This document shows positions 11,301 through 21,896 of a stretch of 26,516 bases of DNA, in pieces. Location of the stretch: NCBI RefSeq assembly GCF_001186125.1, contig NW_014040302.1, forward strand, positions 74,083 through 100,598. Direction: 5' to 3'. Each line of letters opens with the position of its first letter. Position 1 is the first letter of the stretch. The notes under the pieces were generated by a model. The model saw nothing but the letters and a program-made list of their open reading frames with translations, did not search any database and had not been told where the DNA came from. Position numbers and translations under genes: made by a program. Source of the stretch: Sphaeroforma arctica JP610 (lineage: Eukaryota > Opisthokonta > Ichthyosporea > Ichthyophonida).

Positions 11301-13984
11301 TCTGGACCCTGAGAACGAGTTCAGGCGTCAGATCATTGACCAGGTTGTTCAGACCGCACTGCCTGAGAGTGGGGATCCCGAGGATGTTTCGATGACCGTC
11401 AAGGCGTTCATGACTGCTGATTTGCCGAACGAATTGATCGAGCTACTGGAGAAGATTGTGCTAGATAACTCGGCTTTCAGTGACAACCGTAATTTGCAGA
11501 ATCTTCTCATACTCACAGCCATCAAGGCTGATTCCTCACGTGTCATGGATTATGTGAATAGACTTGACAACTACGATGCCCCCGATATTGCAAACATCGC
11601 TATCGGCTCTGGGCTGTATGAAGAGGCGTTCACAATTTACAAGAAGTTCGAGGTGAACACGAGTGGTATCCAAGTTCTTATCGAGCACATCGCGTCTTTG
11701 GATCGTGCCTATGAGTTCGCAGAGCGCTGCAACGAGCCAGAGGTGTACTCCATCCTCGCCAAAGCGCAGTTGGACAACAACATGGTGAAGGAAGCTATTG
11801 ATTCATACATCAAGGCTGACGATCCCTCTAACTACATCGAGGTGTGTGAGGTGGGTGCACGAAACGAGAAGTTCGAGGATCTAGTTAGATTCCTGAACAT
11901 GGCACGACTGAAAGCCCGCGAGCCCTTCATTGAGACTGAGCTAGTGTTTGCGTACGCCAAGTGTGATCGTCTCGCTGATCTGGAGGAGTTCATCAACGGG
12001 TCGAATGTGTTGGCTAAGGTTCAGGATGTTGGAGACAGGTGCTACGACGCTGATATGTTCGAGGCGGCTAAGCTCTGCTTCAGCAATGTCAACAACTTCG
12101 CCAGACTTTCTCAGACGCTGGTCAAGCTTAAACAATACCAGGCCGCTATCGATAGTGCGCGTAAAGCCAACAGCACAAAGACGTGGAAGGAAGTGTGCTT
12201 CGCTTGTGTGGGTGATCAGGAGTTCCGTCTCGCTCAGGTTGCAGCCTTACACATCATTGTTCACGCAGATGAGCTTCAGGATTTGATCCAACACTATTCC
12301 GGCCGGGGACACTTCGATGAGTTAATCTCGTGCTTGGAAGCTGGACTTGGTCTCGAGCGTGCGCATATGGGTATGTTCACCGAGCTGGCCATTCTATATT
12401 CACAGCACAAGCCCAAAAAAATGATGGAACATCTCAAACTATTTTGGTCAAGGCTGAATATCCCGAAGGTGTTGCGAGCTGCCGAAGACGCGCACTTGTG
12501 GAAGGAGTTGGTCTTCTTATACACGCACTATGACGAGTATGACAATGCTGCCAACGCTATGATGAAGCACCCTGCCGACGCTTGGGACCACGGACAGTTT
12601 AAGGACATAATCACGAAATGTGGGAACTCAGAAAACTTCTACAAGTCAATGACTTTCTACTTGAATTTCAGGTATGTAGCCACGCTGTTTATTTACCATT
12701 TATAATTGTATATTAACCTTGCACTGTAACGACTCTCTTTACTGATTCGTCTATCTGGATAAGCCAACAACCTCATTTCCCCTCCTTCACTTCAGCCCAC
12801 TTCAACTGTCAGAACTGTTGACGGTACTTATCCCCCGTATAGATCATACACGCACCGTAGGGATGTTTAAAAAGGTATGCGGATGTTTTCCGTGCTTGAT
12901 TGTGGTTGTACGCGTCTTTTGTTTCGTACATGTACATCTCCGTAATCCCGCTATTAAACCGCAGGCCGGCGCACTCGTCTGCACTTGCTTGTGAATACCA
13001 AGATTGTTCATGCTGCATGCTTTTCCAGTAAATACCTAGAAGTAGAGTCATAATTAAAGGCCTGTATCGGGATATATTCACCTATTAGAAAACAAATCCG
13101 GCACTCATATTCTTATTATATTTCACGTCGGAACAGAACGGCCACCTTCCCTTGATTAAGGCATACTTGCAACAAGTACAAGAGTTGAATATCACTGCTG
13201 TGAACGAGAATCTCAACGACCTCTTGATCGCCGAGGAAGACTACACTTCCCTACGAGAGTCGCTCGATTCTTACGATAACGTCGATGCGGTGGCTCTAGC
13301 TATCCGCCTGGAGAAGCACGAGCTGATCGAGTTCAGGAGAATTGCAGCCTACTTATTCAAAAAGAACGGCCGCTGGGAGCAGGCAATCGCGCTTGTCAAG
13401 GAAGACAGTTTATACCAGGACGCTATCGAATACGCCGCCGAGTCCAAGGATGCCGAAACTGCTGAGAACTTACTCAACTTTTTCGTTGGACTACAAAACT
13501 ATCCTTGTTTCACAGCTACCTTGTACACATGCTACGACTTGCTCCGCCCCGACGTTGTTCTGGAGACCTCGTGGAAGAACAACTTGTTAGATTACGCTAT
13601 GCCGTACGTCATTCAAGTGGTCCGCGAATACTTGACAAAGGTATGTAGATCTCTCGCGATAGGTACTGGAATGTATTGTATATGCACTTCTTCTTTTACC
13701 ATCTTATTATATCTAGTCACGGATTCACATTCGATTCCACACATCACCTATCCTTACAGGTTGACGACTTGAAGAAGTTCCAGGTGACAAAGATTGAGCA
13801 AGACGAAGAGGCTGAGGCTCGTCCTCAACCGCTTATGTACGGTAACCAGGAAACGCTTATGCTTACGATGGGCCCGTCGAATCCCATGATGGCTCCTGGT
13901 ATGGGTGGACCTGGGCCACAGGGCGGTGGTATGAATATGATGGGTGCGGGACCCCCCACGTATGGCGGATTCAATGGATATTAG
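6014..13984 (+). CDS. CLTC: Clathrin heavy chain, complete, 10 exons
   Basis: Clathrin heavy chain, the triskelion leg that assembles the coat of endocytic and TGN vesicles. Exons: 6014-6055, 6224-6431, 6788-6907, 7412-7734, 8371-9054, 9610-9801, 9985-12671, 12796-12874, 13137-13640, 13760-13984. They total 5064 nt, or 1687 residues (animal proteins about 1675), with GT-AG borders and matching phases. The N-terminus reads [13 protein letters not shown], as in animals. Residues 1 to about 330 form the seven-bladed propeller ([20 protein letters not shown]). CHCR leg repeats fill the rest, mostly in the 2.7-kb exon 7 (for example [20 protein letters not shown]). The trimerisation region is in exon 9 ([16 protein letters not shown]). 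The tail is Met/Gly/Pro-rich, ending GGFNGY. The Hsc70-binding QLMLT of animals reads TLMLT here. The gene converges with EI24 418 bp downstream. Exons 1 and 8 are too short to be seen as open frames; I placed them by homology and phase. Confidence 0.97.
8332..8362 (+). repeat. CA/TA microsatellite at the 3' end of clathrin intron 4
   Basis: A CA run passes into TA and stops about 8 nt before the splice acceptor (tatag at 8366-8370). It occupies the place where a polypyrimidine tract is usual. Confidence 0.9.
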
Positions 13985-14124
13985 TTACACATGACCAGAA
14001 ACGAGGTTTATACATAAACAACCATACCTTGTTACACATGACCAGAAACGAGGTTTATACATAAACAACCATACCTTGTTACACATGACCAGAAACGAGG
14101 TTTATACATAAACAACCATACCTT
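13984..14124 (+). repeat. 47-bp tandem repeat, three perfect copies, in the clathrin 3'UTR
   Basis: The unit begins gttacacatgaccagaaacg and ends accatacctt. The copies at 13984-14030, 14031-14077 and 14078-14124 are identical. The first copy starts on the last base of the TAG stop codon, so the whole array lies in the 3' untranslated region. Perfect identity points to recent expansion or active homogenisation. Confidence 0.96.
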
Positions 14125-14401
14125 GTTATATCTCGCTTGTGATACAGCTTTGTTCTGTTCACTTCTGATGTAGTTGGTCTGTACTCTTTCAATGGTGATA
14201 TATTATACGACTAGCACGTGTTTTTATCTTTTATAACTTCACAGTAATAGCAGTTCAGCACAGTTATCACTACCATAGTCTCTAGGATTGCTTATATTCT
14301 GACTTAATCTAATGATTACAGTCTTACTAGCGCGTCGGGATGACCTTTTCACTTAGCGGTATGAAGGGCGCTTCGGCTTCTCAGACGAGGCTGAGCTATT
14401 T
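14125..14401. other. Spacer between convergent clathrin and EI24 genes
   Basis: Presumably holds the 3' ends of both transcripts. I see no canonical AATAAA that decides either poly(A) site. Nothing else is recognised. Confidence 0.5.
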
Positions 14402-16785
14402 TTATTTGAAGAAGAAAAAGAAGCACTTGTTGATCAGCTGTGGTAGTGTGAATATCGGTATCCTAAACGGGGCCTTTGATTCTGAAGAACGGGCTTCTGG
14501 GTTGGTCCTGCATGTAAGGGAGAACAATCAGCTTGAACGTTATCGGTTACTTAGGTAGTGAAGGAAATCTATAGTATATATATATATATATATTTTTGCA
14601 TATAATCAAGATGTATGTTTAAGCGGATCGTTGTTGGGGTGCTTTACAGTAAATACTTACGCTGTTGCCAAAATTAGAAAGGCTGGATAAAGTATCGCAA
14701 ACAGTCCGCTGCTGAGGAATCGAGACGAGAAGACAGTAACGCAACTCAACGGCAAACCTGATAGTCAATAGGGTCGAAAGCACGAATTCTTTTCATAAAC
14801 GACCAAGAAGTTGACAAGAACTCAAACTATTAGCGAGAAGCATAAGATGGAAATGAAAGAAGGTATAAAGTCGAGAAAATCGAATCAATGTATCATACCG
14901 AATCCGAGAAAGTATGGCCAGCGGTCTTCGATGAAGGCTAGCCTTTTATCAAGCGACCATCTGAAGGAACTCCATTTAAATCTAACTCGGTGCAGAGATC
15001 GATAGAAGTGGGTTTTGAGAAATAGTATCATCCAATGCCTATGAAAACCGCGAAACTGCCTTCTAGTACTACGAAATTCAAGGTTAACACATGAAGCCCG
15101 CAGAGCTGAACATACTCAAAGCAGTAAAGCGCGTACAACCAACACATCAGGATGAAACTGAGTGTGGGTCCCACGTGTGGTACCAGATTCAGACCGGTTA
15201 CCTGTAGGTACAAGGCATGTTAAAGTTGAAGTTAGTAACAGTCATAAAAGCTCTGTACAATGATAGCTTCTAGGGAGGGGACCTTAGCTTAGCCGAATAT
15301 ACAAGCGACATACTTACAAGAAGCGCGACCATGGTTTCCAGCAACAAGCTGATTGTAGTTTCTGCAGCTTTGGAGCTGATGGCAGAGATGACGGATCTGG
15401 ACAACAGAAGCAAAGAATAATAAATTGTGCGATACGTACTGAGGGTAACAGCGAAGATGCACAAAATGCGATTCAATCGACCGTGTAAAACGTTAGCACG
15501 CAAAAGGTGCCACATACACATTAGTACTTGCTCTCTCGCGAGTGCTGGATCCGTTGAAAAGCAAGTTATAAGTATCTTCTGCTATATCTTGGTACCTATT
15601 GTAAACGAACAGACAGAACGACTCATGGTGAGGCAAACCTGCATAATGGGTTATAAAATGAAACCTAATCAAACACTGTACACCAAGCGGCGGTACTTGC
15701 AAATAGGCCGGAAGCTTCGTGAAAGGGTGCATTACATACCACACGCTGTTCAGGATGAAGCTCAAGCAGTAGATTGGGTACACCCAGATGAGCTGCGGAA
15801 TAAAGCAAAGTAGTCAGCGCGAAGTCGGAGATACAAGATATCACGGCAAACATGATCCATACTGCAACCAATGGAACATTATCGAGAATAGTACACTTAC
15901 GTTGTATGTGTACTGAAGAAGAAGTTTGGCTGCTTCTGGCTCGTCTTTGAAGCCGGATGGGACAGGATGGTCAACGCAGTGCAAGTACAATACAAACAAG
16001 ACGGAAAGATATATGAGGTAAAGTGATTATATATATATAGAAATCATAAGGGTCACTTGGTCTGCTTGATTGTAATCAGCTCAATTTAAAAAGTACGACA
16101 AAGTTCCGAGGTATTTCACTACATAAAAAATTTGCAAAGCACATTTAATGGACCACATACCCCCTTGACCACTAGACCAGCCCCAGATGGTCTTGAGGAT
16201 AAAGTAGAAAAAGCTGACAACGTAGCCGTCCAAAAGGTGCAGGCAGCCCAGAAATAGCACTAGATTGATGATGACGCATCTTTGAACCCTCGTCGAAATT
16301 CGTTCAGATCTGAGAAAGACACTAGGCGTCAAATATGCGAACCTCACAAATGATGTACACGAGTAAAGACTAGCTGTCACAAAGCGTGCGTTGTCATATA
16401 TAGCATTGACATTGACCCAAGACAATGTTATCTGTATGCCCGAATAATTGCCCTGGGGAGTCAGCCTTACCCGCCCGGTGAGGATTAACTTGTTCAACGC
16501 AAAAAATCAAATACTACACACACACAAATAAACTATTTGCAAGTAATATATGAATCTATAGGATACAAAATTGAGTAAAAGAATTTGCACTAGGTGCTAG
16601 ATGTCTGTCGAAAAATAGACCACGAACTCGTTCGGCCTAAGCGAGCCATACTTTTCAAGAACAGTAGAAACTTTAGGAAAGGCAAGGGAATCGGCGACGC
16701 CCTCCAGAAACGATGTTGTCAGGACAATAGTGACAGCTTGCCAGTCAGTGCCAGCATTCTTGATGACTCCTTTGTTGCGCGACAT
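14402..16785 (-). CDS. EI24: EI24-family ER membrane protein, complete, 10 exons
   Basis: Homologue of EI24/PIG8 (EPG-4 in worms), a multi-pass ER membrane protein known in animals for roles in autophagy and growth control. Exons in order of transcription: 16785-16652, 16309-16161, 15944-15901, 15792-15740, 15595-15518, 15396-15318, 15201-15116, 14981-14899, 14757-14661, 14507-14402. All borders are GT-AG and phases agree, giving 909 nt or 302 residues (human 340). Family landmarks are SFLEGVADS near the N-terminus, NLVLFLGCLHLLDGYVV (first membrane span), YPIYCLSFILNSVWYQDIAE (human [20 protein letters not shown]), LYALYCFEFKW (human LYSLYCFEYRW), FIEDRWPYFLGFGLPL (human IERNWPYYFGFGLPL) and LFAILYPAFLIL. 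The C-terminus is shorter than in human and ends CFFFFFK. The third exon (44 nt) was set by phase; its acceptor is the least certain. It converges with clathrin. Confidence 0.9.
14572..14593. repeat. Short TA microsatellite in EI24 intron 9
   Basis: About ten TA units between the last two EI24 exons. Confidence 0.85.
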
Positions 16786-18309
16786 TGGTATCTCTTATCG
16801 CTTATCAAAAGCAATCGATTCCCATCCGATGGAGTAGGAGCAACTTGAATTTAGTTGAAAATGATATTTAGAATATACAATTTTAATATTAGGGATTCCT
16901 ATGGAGAGGTCACCAGCAAACATCGCTTGTCGTGTACATATCGTCTCACTACGAGTAGTCAACAAGTGTGTATGTGATAGTGCATATATATATATTACTA
17001 TTCATACAATATATATATTTCAATTAAACTCAAGTACCGAACTATAGTAAATAGCGTACAAAGGATCGATGACATAAGTTGCCACTGATAACCCTAATAT
17101 GGTTGCGCGGGATTTCGAGGGGTCATAAATACAAATGAAATCATGGCCTTTTGAAATTCAAACATTTTGAAGGAGGCTATGATGAAATACATATTACATA
17201 TGTTATATAACCATCATCTTGTATGCGTGACCGTCCACTGTTATGATATTTTAATATACTTACTTTTTCTTCTCTCTCTAGAGAGTCATGGCATTGTTCA
17301 ATGTTGTATGCACAGTATTGGTGGCTCCACCTTTTGGTCTAGTCCTTAGGAGTAGCCACCAAACTTACTGACAATTTCAAGGTTGATTTCATTTGCATAT
17401 AGTGTCTTACAATTAGCGTCTTACAACATGTTCAAATGCACGCACTCATTGCTTGTGAGTATATAATAATATGTATCTTAATAGACTCCAGGTGGAATGA
17501 AGAGAAGAGAGGGCGGAAAAGAAGACTCATTTTCCATACCAATTTAATGAGAAGATAATTTAATGTTGTATAGTGTACAAATCGTATACGAAGAAAACCA
17601 AAGCGACCGACAGGATGAACTCTTAATTTCATATGCCGACAATATTAATGTGAAGTTGTGATTCAGAAGCTTTATGCAAGCAAGTTCAGAGATTATTTAT
17701 GCTCTTCAATATGTATTTTGTAGGCTCTCGTTTGCTATACGGGAGTTTGTTTGCTATGTAGTTTAGTTTTCAAAATTTACCTCGATATGAGACCTGCTCG
17801 TAATTCACAATTTCGCATACAAAAGAATAAATGTACCTAGTAGCTTCGGTATATACACCGTATGCCGATTGCAAACATGCACAAGATGTATTGATGCAGG
17901 ACTTCACAAAATGCAAATAAATAGACTATGCCACTGCCTCGAATTTCGCATTCCACAATTGTGCAACATTAGTGAGGCCAGTTCGTATTTACCCCGTTTT
18001 GATGAAAATTATACACTTTTCAATCGGTTATGCAAATCATTGATGTGCACGCGAGTTCGGATTAGATAAAAGAACATACATAATATAGTTTTTATATGTT
18101 TCTTGAAGGACTGTTGACAACTGTTAATAACATTAGATACCAATCCCCCTTCAAAGCAGCACCTGTTCACCGCCAGTTTAACAAAACAGAAGAAGTACTT
18201 ATTCTCAAGCCCAGCCTGGCTCTATCGGTGCACAAAGAACGTTGTATAATTGATCAGTGAAAAATAGCAGCTTTCCTTTTTTGTTCGTACTTCGACGTGC
18301 TTTTCGGCA
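16786..18309. other. Gene-free region upstream of EI24
   Basis: No gene recognised. The EI24 promoter should lie at its left end but shows no clear motif. TA-rich runs occur at about 16984-17020. A hairpin is possible at 17318-17362, where ttggtggct pairs with agccaccaa around a 27-nt loop, extendable by cagta/tactg with a 3-nt bulge. The short open frames (for example 17869-18069) match nothing I know. Confidence 0.5.
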
Positions 18310-18477
18310 TTTGAAACTATCATGCCCGAGTCTCTAGTTTGAAACTATCATGCCCGAGTCTCTAGTTTGAAACTATCATGCCCGAGTCTCTAATTTGAAA
18401 CTATCATGCCCGAGTCTCTAGTTTGAAACACTATCATGCACGAATCTCTAGTTTCAGACTATCATGCCCAAGTCTCG
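18310..18477. repeat. 28-bp tandem repeat, six copies
   Basis: The unit is tttgaaactatcatgcccgagtctctag with starts at 18310, 18338, 18366 and 18394. The first four copies are nearly identical (one a/g change). The last two, from about 18422 and 18452, have diverged; copy five is 30 bp through a small insertion (gaaacactatc). There are no spacers, so this is a minisatellite. It lies midway between the divergent EI24 and DNAJC8 genes. Confidence 0.95.
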
Positions 18478-19542
18478 TAATATATCATAGCGTTAACCGC
18501 CCACCTTATCACACACACACACATAGTTATATTTGTTATTTAGAGTATATTGAGGTTCAATCAAGTTGTAGAATTCACATCTGGTATCGTGGAGCTCAAA
18601 CCTTCGTAATCACGTTGGTAGCAGCTAAAACGGATATGTATGTCACAGAAGAATATATAACCTGTTCCTACCATCCTGAAGAGCTATAGTGCAACTTCAT
18701 GTCATGGCCGTCTGTTTATTTTATTTCAAAAGAACATCCAATTGCGATAGATACTACCTGTAATCAGAGTGGAACGAGTAATTCGGAAACGGGGTTATCC
18801 GGGAGATTCATATCTCGTACTTGACGCCACGTCCCACATTCAAGTCGAAATACCGCGACCGATAGCCCTGCGCACGGTAGTCAACTTTCCAATTTCTGAT
18901 GATGCATAGAAAAAACCCGGCGCCGATATGGTGGACTCTGATTACGCGTAGTGTCTTGCTACCACCTATCGCAATTTAATGTTCTTAAGGAAATAAACAT
19001 ACGGGCACGACATGCTTAAGCTATACTTAGGCCAAGTTAGCTCATTTTTGGACACAAAAAGTCTGAAAGTTTAGCAATACATGAAACTTTTTAGAATTTT
19101 CGAAGCTCTCTATCGATCATAGATTTAGCGTTAAAGCCATATAACTTTAACTCAAGTCGTCTACATCTCTGTTCAAAACAGCGATGTGATCGTATTTGCA
19201 ACCGTGTGTGGAATTAGCTCCATATTTATATTATTCCTCGCCCCCAGTCCCCCAAACAAAGGTATTCACATTGAGTATACTTTACCGACTAAGTCTGCAG
19301 CTCTGGGGGCTGGGGCCCTGGGCTGGGCCGCTTGTGTGCGAAGTGCGAACAGTCGGAGCGTGAGATAGTTTTTTTATAGAAATATATATTAAAAAGGAAT
19401 ACGGATGTGAATGTACTTTATATCTTGATAAACATATATATATATATGTGTATGTGTGTATGTAAATAGATTGCATACATATTTATATCAGTTTCCTAAA
19501 AAGTAAACCTGTTGTTGGAAATACCAGTATCATAGCGTATTC
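18478..19542. other. Gene-free region upstream of the DNAJC8-like gene
   Basis: No gene recognised. It holds a GC-rich patch at about 19299-19330 (gctctgggggctggggccct) and a TA/TG microsatellite at 19433-19460, about 80 bp before the start codon. The DNAJC8 promoter should lie at the right end. Confidence 0.5.
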
Positions 19543-21545
19543 ATGATGACCGAGACAAAAGAAGCAGGTGCTAAAGACACTGGGGGTGAGGACATGGATG
19601 AGGAACTGCGGAAGCTCATGGGTGAGGTTCGTACAATGTCTTGTGACCGTGGATTTATGTAGCCTCGTTCCCATTCATACTACCATACTCTGGCCTCACA
19701 TGCGGCGTATCACTGTTGTACTGCATATTTTGGCGTCCCATGATTTTTGCGAAGTTACAGGCTAACTTACACTTTATCACTCTGAACAACACCTCACAGG
19801 TTTCTGAAAGCCAACGAGATTCCGAAGTCACACGCGTGCTATCTGCTTTCAAATTAAATCCGTGGGCGCAATTGGGCGTTGATTTCACAACCCCAGACGA
19901 CGTATGTTTAAATGTTGCGCTAACTGTTCACAAAATTCGCGAAAAAAAAGCTTGTACGTCTTTCTTGCACGCTGACCTTGTTCTGTTGGGATCCTTGTCA
20001 TATTGTATTCGATTGCCAATTGCAAACCACTGCGGAGTTTTATAAATATCCGGCGACACCGCAATAAGAACTCATACGGGTAACCACTTAGAACGTGTCG
20101 ATATAATATCACCTACTGGTGTGCTTCAATGCATATGTCCGTGAAGTGTGCCAAAATTGACTTCATGGATAACTGATCTGTTTGCCTTCGCCCCGTTCCG
20201 ACTTCTGTTCGAGAGTGCACGTTATATCTTAGAGTTTAGAAGCAAGTCAGCGATTGAATGAAGATTCAACAATTTTCTCCTTTTCATTAGGTTTTGAATA
20301 AAACTTACAGAAAAAAATCACTGATGATCCATCCTGATAAGTGCAAACACCCGGACGCTCAGAATGCCTTCGCCATCCTGGCAAAAGCCAAGGTATGAAA
20401 TACCAGTTGTCTGGGGTATTTATAAAGCTATATTGTGCGATCATGTTAAGTATACATATTCAATTTGTGCTCTTGTCATTGGTAGAACATCAATGCGATT
20501 TGATTCATGTAGAGAGGCAAGCTAGAAACACTCCGGTGTACTTTAATTCTGCCAGTCGTTCAGCGAACGGTTTTCTGCATCGCAATGCTCCCTTTAGCGA
20601 TGTTTGGTCATTCAATCGTACTTATGATTGTCATGTATTATCGCACACGCCGCTAACATCAGAAACTTTGCCAAGACAAAAATCAAAGACGGGTGATGAA
20701 GCAAACTCTTCAAGATGCTCTAGACATGGTGATGCACGAGAAGAAAATCGAAGCCGATGATCCAGCTGTCAAAACTGAGGCATTCAAGGACATAGTGGTC
20801 GCAAGAGCCAACAAAGTTCTGGGAGATATTGAGTGGCGAAAGCGGCAGCTTGAAAAGCGAATGGCTGAAGAAGAAAGTATGTTTATTCAATGACACTTTA
20901 GCAAGCATATATGATTCTCTTACTAAGGGCGCAAGTTGGTTTGCAATTCTCGTAGTAGATAATGTTTAATTCTAATTCGCTGGGTCGCAAAATAATGCAG
21001 CTGCGAAGCAACAAGAAATAGAGGAGGAGAAGGAGAAAAGGAAAAGAAAAGCAGAAGCCGACAAGGTCTGGGAAGACAAAAGAGACTCTCGTGTCAGTGA
21101 CTGGCGATCATTCCAAGATAAAGGTATTTACATGGGACCTGCGCTGTATTGTCAGACTGTGCTTTATTTGCTAATAAACCTCAGCACATTGTTATGCAAT
21201 TCGGTTTCTGCTGATAAGTTCGTGCTACGGTGCTTGCACATACTATTGCTTTGTAGCAGCCGCTGCTGAACTACACTCTCGGTTCACACGCTAAATTGTC
21301 ATCTTACACTTGTACATGTACCACCTCTGACAGGCAAGAAGCGCAAAGTGAAGAGGAGGGAGAAGGAGCAAGATGTGCTCCAAGAGGCGGCAATCAAACA
21401 TGCTTTGAAGGTGAGTCGACTGTCTGTTTCAATTTTTAGTCCGTACGCGTGCCGTCTAAGCGACGAGAGTGGCATTGGCGCCCTATGAGTTTGTCGCTCA
21501 TAGTGCATTTTTTCTGAACCACGACAGAGCGCGACGAAGAATTAG
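19543..21545 (+). CDS. DNAJC8: DNAJC8-type J-domain protein (spliceosome-associated), 7 exons
   Basis: J-domain co-chaperone of the DNAJC8/SPF31 group, known to associate with the spliceosome and to stimulate Hsp70. Exons: 19543-19626, 19800-19901, 20291-20392, 20663-20876, 21001-21123, 21334-21410, and tentatively 21528-21545. The total is 720 nt, or 239 residues (human 253). The J domain begins FKLNPWAQLGVDF and contains KKSLMIHPDKCKHPDA with the essential HPD; KLCQDKNQRRVM closes it. The C-terminal half is a charged helix rich in Glu/Lys/Arg (DIEWRKRQLEKRMAEEES), then WRSFQDKGKKRKVKR, matching the conserved W-R-x-F region and a basic nuclear-signal-like patch. Exons 1-6 are well supported by homology and phase. 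The last exon encodes only SATKN and rests on the acceptor ccacgacag; the end could differ. Two ATGs open the gene (19543 and 19546). It converges with ELAC2. Confidence 0.88.
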
Positions 21546-21686
21546 ATGCTTCCCGCCTATAATTTGACCCGGAGCATTCCTGTGACACCCTCAAGAGCTC
21601 TCGAGCGAGCTTCTGCGAGGCCGATTCTCTCGTCCCCCCTCTACCTTCTCCATATCTTCTGGTATGACTGAATGCTATAGTACCGG

Positions 21687-21756
21687 GCGTCAAGAAGCGT
21701 TGTCAAAGGTCTGGTGTGCTTGTATTCGGATACAGACCTTCGCTTCTGATCGACGC
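21687..21756 (+). ncRNA. Candidate structured RNA: long bulged stem-loop
   Basis: Three nested stems line up in one hairpin. The sequence gcgtc (21687-21691) pairs with gacgc (21752-21756), agaagcg (21693-21699) with cgcttct (21741-21747), and aaggtctg (21706-21713) with cagacctt (21733-21740). That is 20 base pairs around a 19-nt loop with one 6-nt bulge. A small second hairpin (ttacc/ggtaa, 21764-21777) follows. It lies between the convergent DNAJC8 and ELAC2 stop codons, outside any coding frame I accept. It fits no RNA family I recognise. It could be a 3'UTR structure of DNAJC8, an independent small RNA, or chance. Confidence 0.4.
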
Positions 21757-21896
21757 GTGGCCGTTACCCGTGGGTAAGACAGTATAATTTTCTCACACTA
21801 CACTCTCTACCAAGCTATTCATGGCCGCCGTAGATGCTCAGTAATTTACACCGTCATTCTACGTGGGTTTACGTAAGCGGATTGTGTGCACGACAA

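Noticed and set aside
14340-14558. 72-codon plus-strand frame between clathrin and EI24
   Set aside because: It lies opposite the last EI24 exon, which is supported by homology and phase, and it resembles nothing known.
17318-17362. 9-bp hairpin proposed as a small-RNA precursor
   Set aside because: The stem is too short for a typical precursor and stands alone; it is kept only as a note in the gene-free stretch.
18310-18477. CRISPR-like repeat array
   Set aside because: The 28-bp units abut with no spacers and the genome is eukaryotic, so it is a minisatellite.
21436-21693. 85-codon minus-strand frame between DNAJC8 and ELAC2
   Set aside because: Arg/Ser-rich with no recognised motif, no splice context, and it overlaps the 3' end of the DNAJC8-like gene.
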